64,000 nt of DNA from an uncultured Spirochaetales bacterium (GTDB lineage Bacteria; Spirochaetota; Spirochaetia; Sphaerochaetales; Sphaerochaetaceae): contig CASFDW010000001.1 in the NCBI GenBank assembly GCA_949293595.1, positions 372,001 through 436,000 of the forward strand, given 5' to 3'. The stretch's first letter is position 1, and the number at the start of each line of letters is the position of its first letter. A program made the position numbers and the translations under genes. Positions 8,662 to 17,976 of the stretch are shown here, piece after piece. The notes under the pieces were generated by a model, which saw only the letters and a program-made list of their open reading frames with translations, did not search any database and was not told where the DNA came from.

Positions 8662-9272
8662 GCCGAGGTAATCGACTGCACGAACGTGAACAGCACCTGC
8701 ATCGCGTTCTCGTTGTATCCGCCCTCGGGGATTATGATGTCCGCATACTCCTTCGTCGGCTCGATGAAGTTGTAGTGGCCGGGACGCACCACCTCGGTAT
8801 ACTGCCTGATGACGCTGTCCATCGTGCGCCCACGCTCGAGTATGTCCCTCTTGAGCCGCCTTATGAACCTGATGTCCGCAGGTGTCTCGACATAGATCTT
8901 GAGATCCAGGAGGTTGCGTATCCTCTCGTCGTAGAGCACCATCAGGCCATCGACGATTATGAGCTTCTTGGGTTCCAGCAGGATGCTCTCCTTCTTTCTT
9001 GAATGAGTGACAAAGTCATATTGGGGCATCAACGTGCTGCATCCGTTCTTCAGGTCGTAAAGGTTTCCGAGCATCAGATCCATGTCGAACGCATCCGGAT
9101 GGTCGAAGTTGAACGCCGTTATGTTGTCGTTGCTCACCTGTGGAGCGGACTTGTAATAGTTGTCCTGTTCGATGAGAAGGCAGTCGGACGAGACTTCCTC
9201 TATACGGCGTACGACGGTGCTCTTCCCGCTCCCGGACCCACCTGTTATACCGATGAGCTTCACGTCCATCAC
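8658..9272 (-). CDS. udk: Uridine kinase
   Basis: Phosphorylates uridine/cytidine to the monophosphate in pyrimidine salvage. 204 residues. Walker A GGSGSGKST is at residues 11-19, and DNYYKS, FDHPDAFD and RFIRRLKRDILERGR are characteristic of Udk. Last gene of the ftsH-lepA-galM-udk operon; its start overlaps the galM stop by 4 bp. No terminator is obvious after it because it converges directly with yidD. Confidence 0.94.
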   Translation of the reverse strand: MMDVKLIGITGGSGSGKSTVVRRIEEVSSDCLLIEQDNYYKSAPQVSNDNITAFNFDHPDAFDMDLMLGNLYDLKNGCSTLMPQYDFVTHSRKKESILLEPKKLIIVDGLMVLYDERIRNLLDLKIYVETPADIRFIRRLKRDILERGRTMDSVIRQYTEVVRPGHYNFIEPTKEYADIIIPEGGYNENAMQVLFTFVQSITSA

Positions 9273-10225
9273 AGTCTCTCCAGCTTGTAGCTCGTACTGA
9301 AATGCACGCTCTTGCCTGCAAAGGTGTAAAGGCCCTTGAAATCCCTGCGGTTCGGAAAATCCGGATAATACTCGCTCTCAAGGCAGAAACCGCGGAATGC
9401 AGATGGAAGCGTGCCGTCCTTCATCGGATGCACTCCGCTCAGGAACTCGCCGGTATAAAGCTGCACACCGGGGCATGTCGTCCTCATCTCGAGCCTCAGT
9501 CCCCCGCATTCCACGGAGAGGACCCCGTCGTCGTCCAGTATGAAGCAGTGGTCATAGGCACCGTTCCTTCTTTCCCCGATGAGCGCACCGGACCTGAAAT
9601 CGAAATCTGTACCCTCCACGGATCCGACCGATACCGGAATAAGCTCGTCGTCGACGGCTATGTAGCTGGCGGCCGGGATGCTGATGAGGTGGTCCTTTAT
9701 GTCGCCGGCGCCCTTCAGGTTGAAATACGAGTGGTTTGTCATGTTCGCGGGACACGGGCGGTCGCTGGAAAGCTGGTAGTCCATGGTAAGGACACCGTCG
9801 GACGAGAGCAGGTACGTGACCATCACCTCGTGGACCGCGTCGAAGCCGCCCTCCGCCGGGCTGACGAGGGAGAACGTGACCGATGAATCGGAATATCCCG
9901 CAATCTCGAAATTCTTGTTTCCGAAGTTCTTGCTTCCGGAGTGCAGGTTGTTCCTTCCGTCGTTCTTCTCCAAGACGAACTCATGCCCGTCGAGAACGAA
10001 TTTCGCACCGGCAATCCTGTTGGCGAACGGTCCGACAACCTCGCCCATGTACGACGGGCAGCCTTCATAGCTCCTCCAATCGTCAAATCCGAGAACAACG
10101 TCCCTGTCTCCGATCCTGAAGCTCTGGAGTATGCAGCCGTAGCTCAGGACGGTTGCACTGTATTCCCCCTGCGTGAGCGAGCACGCCTTCACACCATCTC
10201 CCAAATCCCTGATTGCGATCATCAC
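9269..10225 (-). CDS. galM: Aldose 1-epimerase (mutarotase)
   Basis: Interconverts alpha and beta anomers of aldohexoses such as galactose or glucose. 318 residues. Motifs are GPFANRI, NLHSGSKNFG (substrate/active His region), MTNHSYFNL (catalytic His) and GFCLESEYYPDFPN (catalytic Glu). It sits between lepA and udk with 4-bp overlaps on both sides, so it is translationally coupled within this operon. No gal genes are near. Confidence 0.92.
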   Translation of the reverse strand: MMIAIRDLGDGVKACSLTQGEYSATVLSYGCILQSFRIGDRDVVLGFDDWRSYEGCPSYMGEVVGPFANRIAGAKFVLDGHEFVLEKNDGRNNLHSGSKNFGNKNFEIAGYSDSSVTFSLVSPAEGGFDAVHEVMVTYLLSSDGVLTMDYQLSSDRPCPANMTNHSYFNLKGAGDIKDHLISIPAASYIAVDDELIPVSVGSVEGTDFDFRSGALIGERRNGAYDHCFILDDDGVLSVECGGLRLEMRTTCPGVQLYTGEFLSGVHPMKDGTLPSAFRGFCLESEYYPDFPNRRDFKGLYTFAGKSVHFSTSYKLERL

Positions 10226-12033
10226 TCATCCTCCTCCGTTTTCAAAACAGCAAGGAATGCCGACTGCGGGATCTCGACGTTCCCGACCATCTTCATCCTC
10301 TTCTTCCCTTCCTTCTGCTTCTCAAGAAGCTTGCGTTTTCTCGAAATATCCCCTCCATAGCACTTGGCGGTGACATCCTTGCGGTATGCGTTTATCGTCT
10401 CGCGTGCGATTATCTGGCCTCCTATCGCAGCCTGGATCGGTATCTTGAACTGCTGGCGGGGAATCTCGCCCTTGAGGCGCTCGCAGACGATCCTGCCGCG
10501 GGACTGTGCGTTGCCCTTGAACACAAGCTGGCTGAGAGCATCGACAGGATCCCCGTTGACAAGTATGTCGAGCCTCACGAGGTCGGTCCTCTTGTGCCCG
10601 ATGACCTGGTAGTCGAACGAGGCGTATCCGCGTGAGATCGACTTGAGACGGTCATAGAACTCGAAGAGCACCTCGGAAAGAGGCATGTCGTACCTCAGCT
10701 CGACCCTTTTCTCGTCAAGATAGTTCATCGCGTTCTGCACGCCGCGCTTCTCCATGCACAGCGTCATTATAGGACCGACGAACTGCACGGGGGTTATTAT
10801 CGAGGCCTCGATGAATGGCTCCTCGGCATAGTCGACCCTCATCGGATCGGGGTATTCCAAGGGGTTGTCGATCTCGAGGACCTCACCGTTCTTCATGTGA
10901 ACTATGTAGCGCACCGAGGGGGATGTGAACACGATCGAGAGGTCGAATTCCCTTTCGATCCTCTCCTGTATGACCTCGAGGTGCAGCAGCCCCAGAAAGC
11001 CGCAGCGGAATCCGAAGCCGAGCGCGGCGGAGCTGTCCTTCTCATAGACAAGGGAGGCGTCGTTGAGCTTCAGGCGTTCCATTGCATCGTTGAGCTCCTC
11101 GTAATCGTTGGTGTCGACGGGATAGATGGACGAGAAGACCACGGGCTTCACCTCCTTGAAGCCGGGAAGAGGCTCCTTCGCTGGAGAAGAGGCAAGCGTG
11201 ACCGTGTCCCCAACCCTTATGTCGCTTATCGTCTTTATGCCGGCGATGAAGTACCCGACATCGCCAGCGGAGAGCTCCGTCTTGCTGACGAGCTGGAGCT
11301 TGAACATGCCAAGGTCCTCTATGCCGTACTGGGCGCCCGAATGCATGAACACGATCTGGTCGCCCTTCCTCATCCGGCCGGAAAATACCCTGCAGTGCAC
11401 CACGACCCCGCGGTAGGGATCATAGTGGGAATCAAAAATCAGGGCCCTCAGCGGATCGTCGTCCTTGCCGTCGGGAGCCGGAATCAGGTTGACTATCGCC
11501 TCGAACAGGTCGTCCACCCCCTCGCCCGTCTTCGCGGAAACCTTGACGGCCATGTCTGGATCCAACCCCAGGTCGTGGTCGATCTGATGGAGGCACGAAT
11601 CGATGTCCGCGCTGGGAAGGTCTATCTTGTTGATGACGGGTATGATCTCGAGGTTGTGCTCCATCGCAAGGTACAGGTTGGCCAGCGTCTGGGCCTCGAC
11701 CCCCTGGCTGGCATCGATCAGCAGGAGCGCGCCCTCGCAGCTGCTTATGGCCCTGGACACCTCGTACGTGAAGTCGACGTGGCCCGGAGTGTCAACAAGG
11801 TTGAGCTCGTACTCCTTGCCGTCCGCGGCCGTGTACGGGATCGTCACGGCCTGGCTCTTTATCGTGATGCCGCGCTCCCTCTCGATATCCATGTTATCGA
11901 GTATCTGGGTCTGCTGGGGCCCGCGGCTTGTCACCAGACGGGCCCGCTCTATGAACCTGTCGGCAAGTGTGCTCTTGCCGTGGTCTATGTGCGCTATTAT
12001 GCAGAAATTCCTTTTTCTCGACGTATCCATCAC
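10222..12033 (-). CDS. lepA: Elongation factor 4 (LepA)
   Basis: Ribosome-associated GTPase implicated in initiation and back-translocation. 603 residues, full length. G1 AHIDHGKST, G3 DTPGHVDF and G4 NKIDLP are all intact, and the LepA-specific C-terminal domain ends with RKRKLLEKQKEGKKRMK. The start overlaps the ftsH stop by 4 bp, and the stop overlaps galM by 4 bp. Confidence 0.96.
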   Translation of the reverse strand: MMDTSRKRNFCIIAHIDHGKSTLADRFIERARLVTSRGPQQTQILDNMDIERERGITIKSQAVTIPYTAADGKEYELNLVDTPGHVDFTYEVSRAISSCEGALLLIDASQGVEAQTLANLYLAMEHNLEIIPVINKIDLPSADIDSCLHQIDHDLGLDPDMAVKVSAKTGEGVDDLFEAIVNLIPAPDGKDDDPLRALIFDSHYDPYRGVVVHCRVFSGRMRKGDQIVFMHSGAQYGIEDLGMFKLQLVSKTELSAGDVGYFIAGIKTISDIRVGDTVTLASSPAKEPLPGFKEVKPVVFSSIYPVDTNDYEELNDAMERLKLNDASLVYEKDSSAALGFGFRCGFLGLLHLEVIQERIEREFDLSIVFTSPSVRYIVHMKNGEVLEIDNPLEYPDPMRVDYAEEPFIEASIITPVQFVGPIMTLCMEKRGVQNAMNYLDEKRVELRYDMPLSEVLFEFYDRLKSISRGYASFDYQVIGHKRTDLVRLDILVNGDPVDALSQLVFKGNAQSRGRIVCERLKGEIPRQQFKIPIQAAIGGQIIARETINAYRKDVTAKCYGGDISRKRKLLEKQKEGKKRMKMVGNVEIPQSAFLAVLKTEEDE

Positions 12034-14117
12034 TTGAGTTCCGTAACATGCTTGACGGGCGGGAAGCCGAACATCCTGCGGATCTCGGCATCATCGAGGG
12101 TCTCCTTCTCCACAAGGGCGGAGGTGAGCATGTCAAGCTGGTCCCTGTGTTCGGTGAGGACCTTCATGGTCTCGTCCATGCATCTCTTGAGGATCTTCTG
12201 TACCTCCTCGTCGATCCGGCGCGCGGTCTCGTCGGAATAATCCTTGTGCTGCGTTATCTCGCGGCCGAGGAATATTGGTTCGTCGCCGTTGGAGGAAAGA
12301 TTTATGAAGCCGAGGTCGCTCATCCCCCATTCGGTGACCATCTTGCGCGCGATCTCGGTCGACCTCTGGTTGTCGTTGCTTGTACCGGTGGTGGTCTCCC
12401 CGTAGACAATCTTCTCCGCCGCGTAGCCGCCCATCATCATCTTTATCAGATCCTCGAGCATGCTCTGGTTGCGCGAATATATGTCCTTCTCGGGAAGGCT
12501 CATCGTGATTCCGAGCGCCCTGCCGTGTGGGATGATCGTCACCTTGTGGAGGGGATCGGCCGTCTTCAGGTAATAATGCATGAGGGCATGGCCTGACTCG
12601 TGGCAAGCGGTTGCGGTCTTCTCCTCAACCGTCATGTATCTGGACTCCCTGGCCACACCCAGTATTATCTTGTCCCTGGCCTTTTCAAAATCATCCATGG
12701 ACACGGTCATCCTGTTGCTTCTTGCCGCAAACAGCGCGGCCTCGTTCACAAGGTTCGCCAGATCGGCCCCGCTTGTGCCTGGCGTGGCTCTTGCGATGCG
12801 CTCGAGATCGACATCCTCCTGGAGCATGACCTTGCGCGTATGGATGCGCAGCACGTCAAGACGCTCCTGCACGTCCGGAAGCTCCACGACGACCTGGCGG
12901 TCGAAGCGTCCCGGGCGTAGGAGTGCCGGATCGAGGACATCGGGCCGGTTCGTCGCAGCTATGACGATGATTCCGGGATCCGAAGAGAATCCGTCCATCT
13001 CGACAAGCATCTGGTTGAGCGTCTGCTCCCTTTCGTCATGGCCTCCGCCCAGACCTGTGCCCCTGGCACGGCCGACAGCATCAAGCTCGTCGATGAATAG
13101 GATGCACGGGGCGTTCTTGCGGCCCTGTTCGAAGAGGTCGCGCACCCTGGCGGCACCCATTCCGACGAACATCTCGACAAAATCGGAGCCGGATGTATGG
13201 AAGAAGTTCACTCCGGCCTCACCTGCGACTGCCCTTGCAAGAAGGGTCTTGCCGGTTCCCGGAGGCCCCACGAGCAGCACACCCTTGGGGATGCGCGCAC
13301 CGATCTTCACAAACCTCTCGGGATGCTTGAGGAAATCGACAACCTCCTCAAGCTCGTACTTGGCCTCTTTCTGGCCGGCAACATCGGCGAACTTGACCTG
13401 CTTGTCCTTCTTGTCGTATTTCTGGGCATGGCTCTTGCCGAAATTGCCCATCATCTTCGCTCCGCCCTGTGCGCCGGTCTGACGGAATATCATCATTATC
13501 ATGACTATGAAGATGATCCACGGCAGGAGCTGCAGCAGTATGTACCAGAACGGTGTCGGCTCTATCGCACCCGTCACGTCGACGGAGGCGTCGGAGAGCA
13601 TCGCCATCAGATTCGGATCCGCATACGGGATGCGGCAGACGCCGGAGACCCCGTCCTTCGTCAGGAACTCTATCTTGCTCTGGTCAAGAATCGTGGCGGA
13701 GACAACACCGCCGTTCTCCACGAGGCTCAAAAACTGCGTGTACGAGACATCCACGTTTCTTGCTACGTTGGCGTCGTTGAATATCATGTATGCGAAGGAT
13801 GCGATCAGGATGACGAAAGCGATGAGGGCGACCTTGTTGGGTCCGCCGCCCTTGAAAACAGGTCCCCTTCCTCCGTCCTTTCCATCGCTGCCCCAGTACC
13901 TGTATTGGTCATAGGGATTCCTTTTCTGCTTCTTTTCCTTCTGGCCTTCATTACCATCCGAAGGCTTGTCATCGTTCTTCGGTGGCTCTCCGGGAGTCGA
14001 AGGATCGGGAGTCTTCCGCTCTTCGGAGCCGCCCTTCCCCTCCTCTCCGGCACCAGCCGCCTCGGAAGGGACCTCCTGGTCCATCTTTTTTTCGTCTTTA
14101 TCTTCCATGTTGTCCAT
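12030..14117 (-). CDS. ftsH: ATP-dependent zinc metalloprotease FtsH with long acidic N-terminal extension
   Basis: Membrane-anchored AAA protease for quality control of membrane and regulatory proteins. 695 residues. About 95 polar, charged and Pro/Gly-rich residues come first; then TM1 (about 96-113), a periplasmic loop, TM2 ([17 protein letters not shown]), Walker A GPPGTGKT, the SRH region RPGRFDRQ, and the zinc site HESGH. E. coli FtsH begins almost directly with TM1, so the extension is unusual and is probably cytoplasmic and disordered. First gene of ftsH-lepA-galM-udk, 32 bp after tilS. MDNM gives two possible close starts. Confidence 0.95.
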   Translation of the reverse strand: MDNMEDKDEKKMDQEVPSEAAGAGEEGKGGSEERKTPDPSTPGEPPKNDDKPSDGNEGQKEKKQKRNPYDQYRYWGSDGKDGGRGPVFKGGGPNKVALIAFVILIASFAYMIFNDANVARNVDVSYTQFLSLVENGGVVSATILDQSKIEFLTKDGVSGVCRIPYADPNLMAMLSDASVDVTGAIEPTPFWYILLQLLPWIIFIVMIMMIFRQTGAQGGAKMMGNFGKSHAQKYDKKDKQVKFADVAGQKEAKYELEEVVDFLKHPERFVKIGARIPKGVLLVGPPGTGKTLLARAVAGEAGVNFFHTSGSDFVEMFVGMGAARVRDLFEQGRKNAPCILFIDELDAVGRARGTGLGGGHDEREQTLNQMLVEMDGFSSDPGIIVIAATNRPDVLDPALLRPGRFDRQVVVELPDVQERLDVLRIHTRKVMLQEDVDLERIARATPGTSGADLANLVNEAALFAARSNRMTVSMDDFEKARDKIILGVARESRYMTVEEKTATACHESGHALMHYYLKTADPLHKVTIIPHGRALGITMSLPEKDIYSRNQSMLEDLIKMMMGGYAAEKIVYGETTTGTSNDNQRSTEIARKMVTEWGMSDLGFINLSSNGDEPIFLGREITQHKDYSDETARRIDEEVQKILKRCMDETMKVLTEHRDQLDMLTSALVEKETLDDAEIRRMFGFPPVKHVTELK

Positions 14118-14149
14118 CTACTGATTTTTTCCTATTGTTCTGAATATAC

Positions 14150-15445
14150 CTAATTATGGGAAAAGGTGGAAGAGAAAAATTGCTTTCCACCGTTTATGGC
14201 ATCCGCGTGCACGTAGAGCCCCGTCTTCCCTAGAAAGCGTCTCGCCAACCTGTCGCGCCCTCCGAGGAACGAGGAAAGCACGGCGAACACACCGTCCCTG
14301 TCCTCGAGGACGTAGCAGTAAGGTATGCCGTACTCCTTCTTCAGGTCGGAGACCTTTTTCAAGCCTTCCTTCAGGAGGATGGAATCCAGCATGCGGTCCG
14401 TCCTGATCACGACCTCCCCCCTGGTGCAGGAAAAATCGATGCACAGCTGAAGCGGCAGGCCGTCCTCCCTGGCAGAGACCTCGAAGCCAGGGATCGCCGT
14501 ACCCGATATAAGAAAGCGGGTGACGAAGCTGAACTGAGGGGGGAACACACGTACAGTCCCACCCTTCTTGAAAATAATGAAACGGGCGGAATCCATGCGG
14601 GATGACACACCTTCGGACAAGAATCCGTCCATCCTGCCTATCTCGTTCCTCGACAGCCTCTTTGTGAAGCCGAAGTAACGGTTTATGTCATACAGCACCT
14701 TTCCACGGCACCATGATGGCGAAGAAAGATAACCAGCGAGGTCGAACGACGCATGGCATCCATGGCCCTTCCAAGGCAATTCCGGCCGGCTGTGCCTCAG
14801 GATTCCGGCATTACGGCAGATCTTCCCCACAAGATCCTTCTCGACCTGGCCGAGATGGGGAAGCACCATGTGCCTGATCCTGTTCCTTTCATAGGACAGG
14901 TCGTCGTTGGTGCTGTCAAAGGAATACTCGAGCCCCTCCTCGGCCAGATACCCCGTTATCCAGCTCTTCGGTACATCCAGCATCGGACGGACTATGCGTC
15001 CGTCCGCGTATCTTATGCATTCAAGCGCATAAACAGGTGCCAAAGAGGCAATCCTCATCAGAAAAGTCTCAACCTGGTCGTCCTGATGATGTGCGGTCAG
15101 AACGTAGGAGGATCCAAGTGAAAGCAGAAGGCGGTACCTGACGGCCCTGGCAGCCGCCTCGATGCCGATCCTCCTTTCTCCGGCAATCCTCTCCACCTCC
15201 CCCCTTGGGACCGTCAGCACCTCGAACGGGATCGAAAAACGTTCCGCATTCCTGCGGTTCAGACATATCTCCCTGTCCAGCTCCTCCTCCCCCCTGATGT
15301 TGTGGTTGACATACACGGCCCTGGTCCGGTCCGCCGGGAGCAGGGACAAAAGGGCAAGGGAATCGGATCCGCCTGAAAAGGCAAGCACCAGCGATCCCTC
15401 AGCAGGGATCCGGAGCCTGGAAAGAATTAGTTCTCTGTATGACAA
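14150..15445 (-). CDS. tilS: tRNA(Ile)-lysidine synthase
   Basis: Converts C34 of tRNA-Ile(CAU) to lysidine so that AUA is read as isoleucine. 431 residues. The N-type PP-loop SGGSDS is at 24-29, followed by VNHNIRGEEELDREICL and TAHHQDDQVETFLMR, which are typical of TilS. The N-terminus overlaps the 3' end of pth by 47 bp; no later start keeps the PP-loop, so the overlap appears real. It precedes ftsH, a widespread arrangement. Confidence 0.93.
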   Translation of the reverse strand: MSYRELILSRLRIPAEGSLVLAFSGGSDSLALLSLLPADRTRAVYVNHNIRGEEELDREICLNRRNAERFSIPFEVLTVPRGEVERIAGERRIGIEAAARAVRYRLLLSLGSSYVLTAHHQDDQVETFLMRIASLAPVYALECIRYADGRIVRPMLDVPKSWITGYLAEEGLEYSFDSTNDDLSYERNRIRHMVLPHLGQVEKDLVGKICRNAGILRHSRPELPWKGHGCHASFDLAGYLSSPSWCRGKVLYDINRYFGFTKRLSRNEIGRMDGFLSEGVSSRMDSARFIIFKKGGTVRVFPPQFSFVTRFLISGTAIPGFEVSAREDGLPLQLCIDFSCTRGEVVIRTDRMLDSILLKEGLKKVSDLKKEYGIPYCYVLEDRDGVFAVLSSFLGGRDRLARRFLGKTGLYVHADAINGGKQFFSSTFSHN

Positions 15446-15956
15446 GCTTCAAATCCTCCCCGTCGGCAATGGAAGAGATGGCGGATGCAGCCTCGTCAAA
15501 GACAAATTCCAACCGCCGGCGATCCTCGTCGGGGAACCGGCCGAGCACATGTTCGACCACGTTTGTCCCCTCATCTGGTCTTCCGATACCTATGTAGACG
15601 CGTATGAAACCGCTGCCGATCGCACCGATTATGCTTTTGAGACCGTTGTGTCCGGCGGACGACCCGCCGACGCGGATCCTCAGCCTTCCGACAGGAAGGT
15701 CCATGTTGTCGACGATCACCACCACCTGCCCGTCATCGCCGACCAGACCGGAGAACACCTCGCCGCTTTTGTTCATGTACGTAAGCGGCTCGACGAGGAC
15801 AAGGCTCCCGCATCGGGCCCATTTATAACGACGAAGGCAGCGCTTCCGCATTTTCATGCCCTTCCGCGCTGCCAAACGTTCAATAGCCATGAACCCGACG
15901 TTATGCCTGGTGTCCTCATATTCCGGTCCGGGATTGCCAAGACCGAATACGATCAT
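15399..15956 (-). CDS. pth: Peptidyl-tRNA hydrolase
   Basis: Releases tRNA from stalled peptidyl-tRNA. 185 residues starting MIVFGLGNPGPEY. The catalytic His lies in DTRHNVGF (about residue 20); PLTYMNKSGE and GSSAGHNGLKSI are the other conserved blocks. The ORF can be extended 17 codons, but ATG 15956 lies one base after the rplY stop and begins at the conserved family N-terminus. The rplY-pth-tilS order is standard and the three are co-transcribed. Confidence 0.95.
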   Translation of the reverse strand: MIVFGLGNPGPEYEDTRHNVGFMAIERLAARKGMKMRKRCLRRYKWARCGSLVLVEPLTYMNKSGEVFSGLVGDDGQVVVIVDNMDLPVGRLRIRVGGSSAGHNGLKSIIGAIGSGFIRVYIGIGRPDEGTNVVEHVLGRFPDEDRRRLEFVFDEAASAISSIADGEDLKLVIQRTNSFQAPDPC

Positions 15957-15957
15957 A

Positions 15958-16587
15958 TCACTTCGACTCTGGAGCCGGAGCTGCTGTTGCGGCGTCCGCT
16001 GCAGCATCCTCCGCAGGAGCCTCGACCTCGACCCTGACCGGCTTTACGGTGGCGAGCGTCACATCGAGATCCCCGAGGATCTTGACAGCCTCCGGGCAGG
16101 GAAGCTCAGCAAGCTTCACGGACTCGTTCATATCGAGCTTGGAAACATCCATCGTGAAAATCTCGGGAAGATCCTTCGGAAGACATTCGATCTCGACTTC
16201 GTGGATGACCTGGTCGAGAACACCGCCAGCCTTGACGCCGATCGGGGTTCCTGTGAGCTCGACCCTTACGTGGGTCCTGACAGCCTGTCCCCTTGTGATC
16301 TCATAGAAATCGATATGGTGCACGCAGTTCCTGAGCAGGTCCTCCTGGTAGGTCTTCACGAACACCTCGTGCTCCTTGTCGCCGTTGACGTCAAGGACTA
16401 TGAGTGTCGATTCACCGAATCCGCTCTTCCTGTAATTGAATTCCCTTGCATCGACGGTCACATGGAGGGGCTCACCCTTTCCATATACCACGGCAGGAAT
16501 CCTTCCCGCCCTCAAAAGCCTTCTGGAACCCCTGGTTCCGAAATCCGCAGTCCTCAGTTCGGCTGCAAGCCTTTTTTCTTCGCTCAT
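15958..16587 (-). CDS. rplY: 50S ribosomal protein L25, Ctc form
   Basis: Binds 5S rRNA in the large subunit. 209 residues, the two-domain general-stress (Ctc) form: an N-terminal L25 domain with RRLLRAGRIPAVVYGKGE and a C-terminal TL5-like domain with VDVSKLDMNESVKLAE-type sequence. The last 30 residues are an Ala/Glu/Pro-rich tail. The leader contains a clear promoter, and AAGGAGAATG-type spacing precedes the ATG. First gene of rplY-pth-tilS. Confidence 0.95.
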   Translation of the reverse strand: MSEEKRLAAELRTADFGTRGSRRLLRAGRIPAVVYGKGEPLHVTVDAREFNYRKSGFGESTLIVLDVNGDKEHEVFVKTYQEDLLRNCVHHIDFYEITRGQAVRTHVRVELTGTPIGVKAGGVLDQVIHEVEIECLPKDLPEIFTMDVSKLDMNESVKLAELPCPEAVKILGDLDVTLATVKPVRVEVEAPAEDAAADAATAAPAPESK

Positions 16588-16642
16588 GTTTCATTCTCCT
16601 TGTACTCTCATTGGTTTTTCCAACTACCATGGAGCGCAAACC

Positions 16643-16671
16643 AATATACCCAAAGACGGTCAAAATGTAAA
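16643..16671 (-). promoter_or_regulatory. Predicted rplY promoter
   Basis: Minus-strand TTTACA (16666-16671), 17 bp, TATATT (16643-16648). The leader is about 50 nt with an AAGGAG site before rplY. It lies immediately after the tRNA-Gln terminator. Confidence 0.7.
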
Positions 16672-16682
16672 GTGACGCAGGA

Positions 16683-16712
16683 TAAAAAAATCTTCCATGC
16701 GCGATGGAAGAT
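16683..16712 (-). terminator. Terminator after tRNA-Gln
   Basis: Minus strand: perfect 9-bp stem (ATCTTCCAT with ATGGAAGAT, 16690-16712) with a 5-nt loop, followed by seven T. It begins two bases after the tRNA 3' end. Confidence 0.92.
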
Positions 16713-16713
16713 C

Positions 16714-16785
16714 CAGGGAAGGCAGGACTCGAACCTACGATGCCGGCACCAAAAACCAGAGCCTTAACCACTTGGCGACTTCCCT
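16714..16785 (-). tRNA. tRNA-Gln (anticodon UUG)
   Basis: 72 nt, no encoded CCA. The acceptor stem AGGGAAG pairs with CTTCCCT, and the discriminator is G. The D-stem is GCC/GGC. The anticodon stem CTGGT/GCCGG encloses the loop TTTTGGT with anticodon TTG at positions 34-36. The T-stem is GTAGG/CCTGC with loop TTCGAGT. It lies 24 bp after spoVG with no terminator between them, so it is probably cut from a spoVG transcript or uses a promoter inside spoVG. Confidence 0.95.
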
Positions 16786-16809
16786 AACGCTTGAAAAAAT
16801 ACCAGATTA

Positions 16810-17094
16810 TCAACCTTCTTGCAATACTTGTGGCTCCTGTCCCACGAGCTCGTTGTACCGTCCAATTATCTCCTCGGTGAGCCTTTTCCTGAACTCCTGG
16901 GTTATGGGATGGACATAGTCCCTGTATTCCCCTCCCGGCATCTTCTTGTTCGGCATGCTGATCATGAGCCGGCCTTCGACCTGTATGATCCGGATGTTGT
17001 GTATGACGAGCTCGTCGTCAAAGGTTGCGGAAACGTACGCCTTCAAAAACTGCTGCCCCTCGACCGGAGCGATCCTTATATCCGTTATCTGCAT
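16810..17094 (-). CDS. spoVG: SpoVG family RNA/DNA-binding regulator
   Basis: Small nucleic-acid-binding regulator, found in Firmicutes and in spirochaetes such as Borrelia and Treponema. 94 residues starting MQITDIRI, with KAYVSATFDDELVIHNI and the strongly conserved ISMPNKKMPGGEYRDYVHPI block. GGGAGAATGG precedes the ATG. It follows ispE by 39 bp and precedes tRNA-Gln. Nothing here suggests sporulation; in spirochaetes the protein is a post-transcriptional regulator. Confidence 0.95.
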   Translation of the reverse strand: MQITDIRIAPVEGQQFLKAYVSATFDDELVIHNIRIIQVEGRLMISMPNKKMPGGEYRDYVHPITQEFRKRLTEEIIGRYNELVGQEPQVLQEG

Positions 17095-17133
17095 TCTGCC
17101 ATTCTCCCAGATAAGGAAGATGATAGCCCATTA

Positions 17134-17976
17134 TCAGTGACTTTTAAACAAGAAATTTTCAATTTTTTTTATTTTTTCATGCCCACAGTACAGTTCCTCA
17201 GTGTTTTCTATACCTTTTGTTGTCTTTCCGGACACATTTTGCTTCCTCCCGATGCCGAAATACGCGCTTCCTGAGCCGGAAAGCGAGAAATATGAATACA
17301 TCGACGATATCTCCCGTATGAGATCCGTACGTGGGAAAACGAGCTCGAAATCGTTCGGATAATCCGCATATGAAAGCTTCGGACAGAGATGGGATGCGAT
17401 GACGGTCTCTTTCCTGGACATGGCGTCCAGCGCACCGAAGGCCCGGCCGGTGCTGACCTTATCCTCTGGAAGGAAGATGTCCAGAGCTCCATCGAGAGCA
17501 GGCTCCTCCCTCAGCACCTCCCCACGTCCGCAGGCCCTTGCCGCATCGAAGCCGGAGACGAAGAACGGGACGTCGGAGCCTATGAGGAGGGAGAGCATGA
17601 TCAGCCGGTCCTTAGGAACAGGCTCCCCGAAGTGGGAATTGGCCGCACGAAGGACCGCGGCCGCATCCGAGCTGCCGCCGCCGAGCCCGGCCTGGAAGGG
17701 GATATGCTTCTCTATGTGTATGGTTGCGGAAAAGACGATTCCCGCGCTTTGGCTGAAGACACGCAGGGCCTTCTCCATCAGGTCCATTCCCGACCCGACA
17801 TAGCTTTCATTGCCGGATATTGAGACGGACAGCACGTCGGAGGGATAAAAATCGATGTCTATCAGGTCGCACAGTCCGATCTTGTGGAAGAATGTCTCCA
17901 GATCGTGATACCCGTCGGGCCTCTTATCCCTGACTGCAAGACCTATGTTTATCTTCGCATTGGCACAAATCCTCAT
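17134..17976 (-). CDS. ispE: 4-diphosphocytidyl-2-C-methyl-D-erythritol kinase
   Basis: Fourth step of the non-mevalonate (DXP) isoprenoid route. 280 residues, GHMP kinase fold. The N-terminus has NAKINIGLAV...RPDGYHDLETFF and the GHMP loop is QAGLGGGSSDAA (95-106). AGGAGG lies 4 nt before the ATG. The first 53 bp overlap the end of the SMUG1 gene, so it is coupled to it; spoVG follows. This shows that the organism uses the DXP pathway, which matters for the methylthioadenosine operon at 22-25 kb. Confidence 0.95.
   Translation of the reverse strand: MRICANAKINIGLAVRDKRPDGYHDLETFFHKIGLCDLIDIDFYPSDVLSVSISGNESYVGSGMDLMEKALRVFSQSAGIVFSATIHIEKHIPFQAGLGGGSSDAAAVLRAANSHFGEPVPKDRLIMLSLLIGSDVPFFVSGFDAARACGRGEVLREEPALDGALDIFLPEDKVSTGRAFGALDAMSRKETVIASHLCPKLSYADYPNDFELVFPRTDLIREISSMYSYFSLSGSGSAYFGIGRKQNVSGKTTKGIENTEELYCGHEKIKKIENFLFKSH

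Noticed and set aside
10897..12240. Open frame of 447 codons on the plus strand
   Set aside because: Antisense shadow of lepA and ftsH; composition mirrors their codons and there is no promoter or start site.
13197..14153. Open frame of 318 codons on the plus strand
   Set aside because: Antisense to ftsH, with low-complexity runs that mirror the FtsH N-terminal extension.
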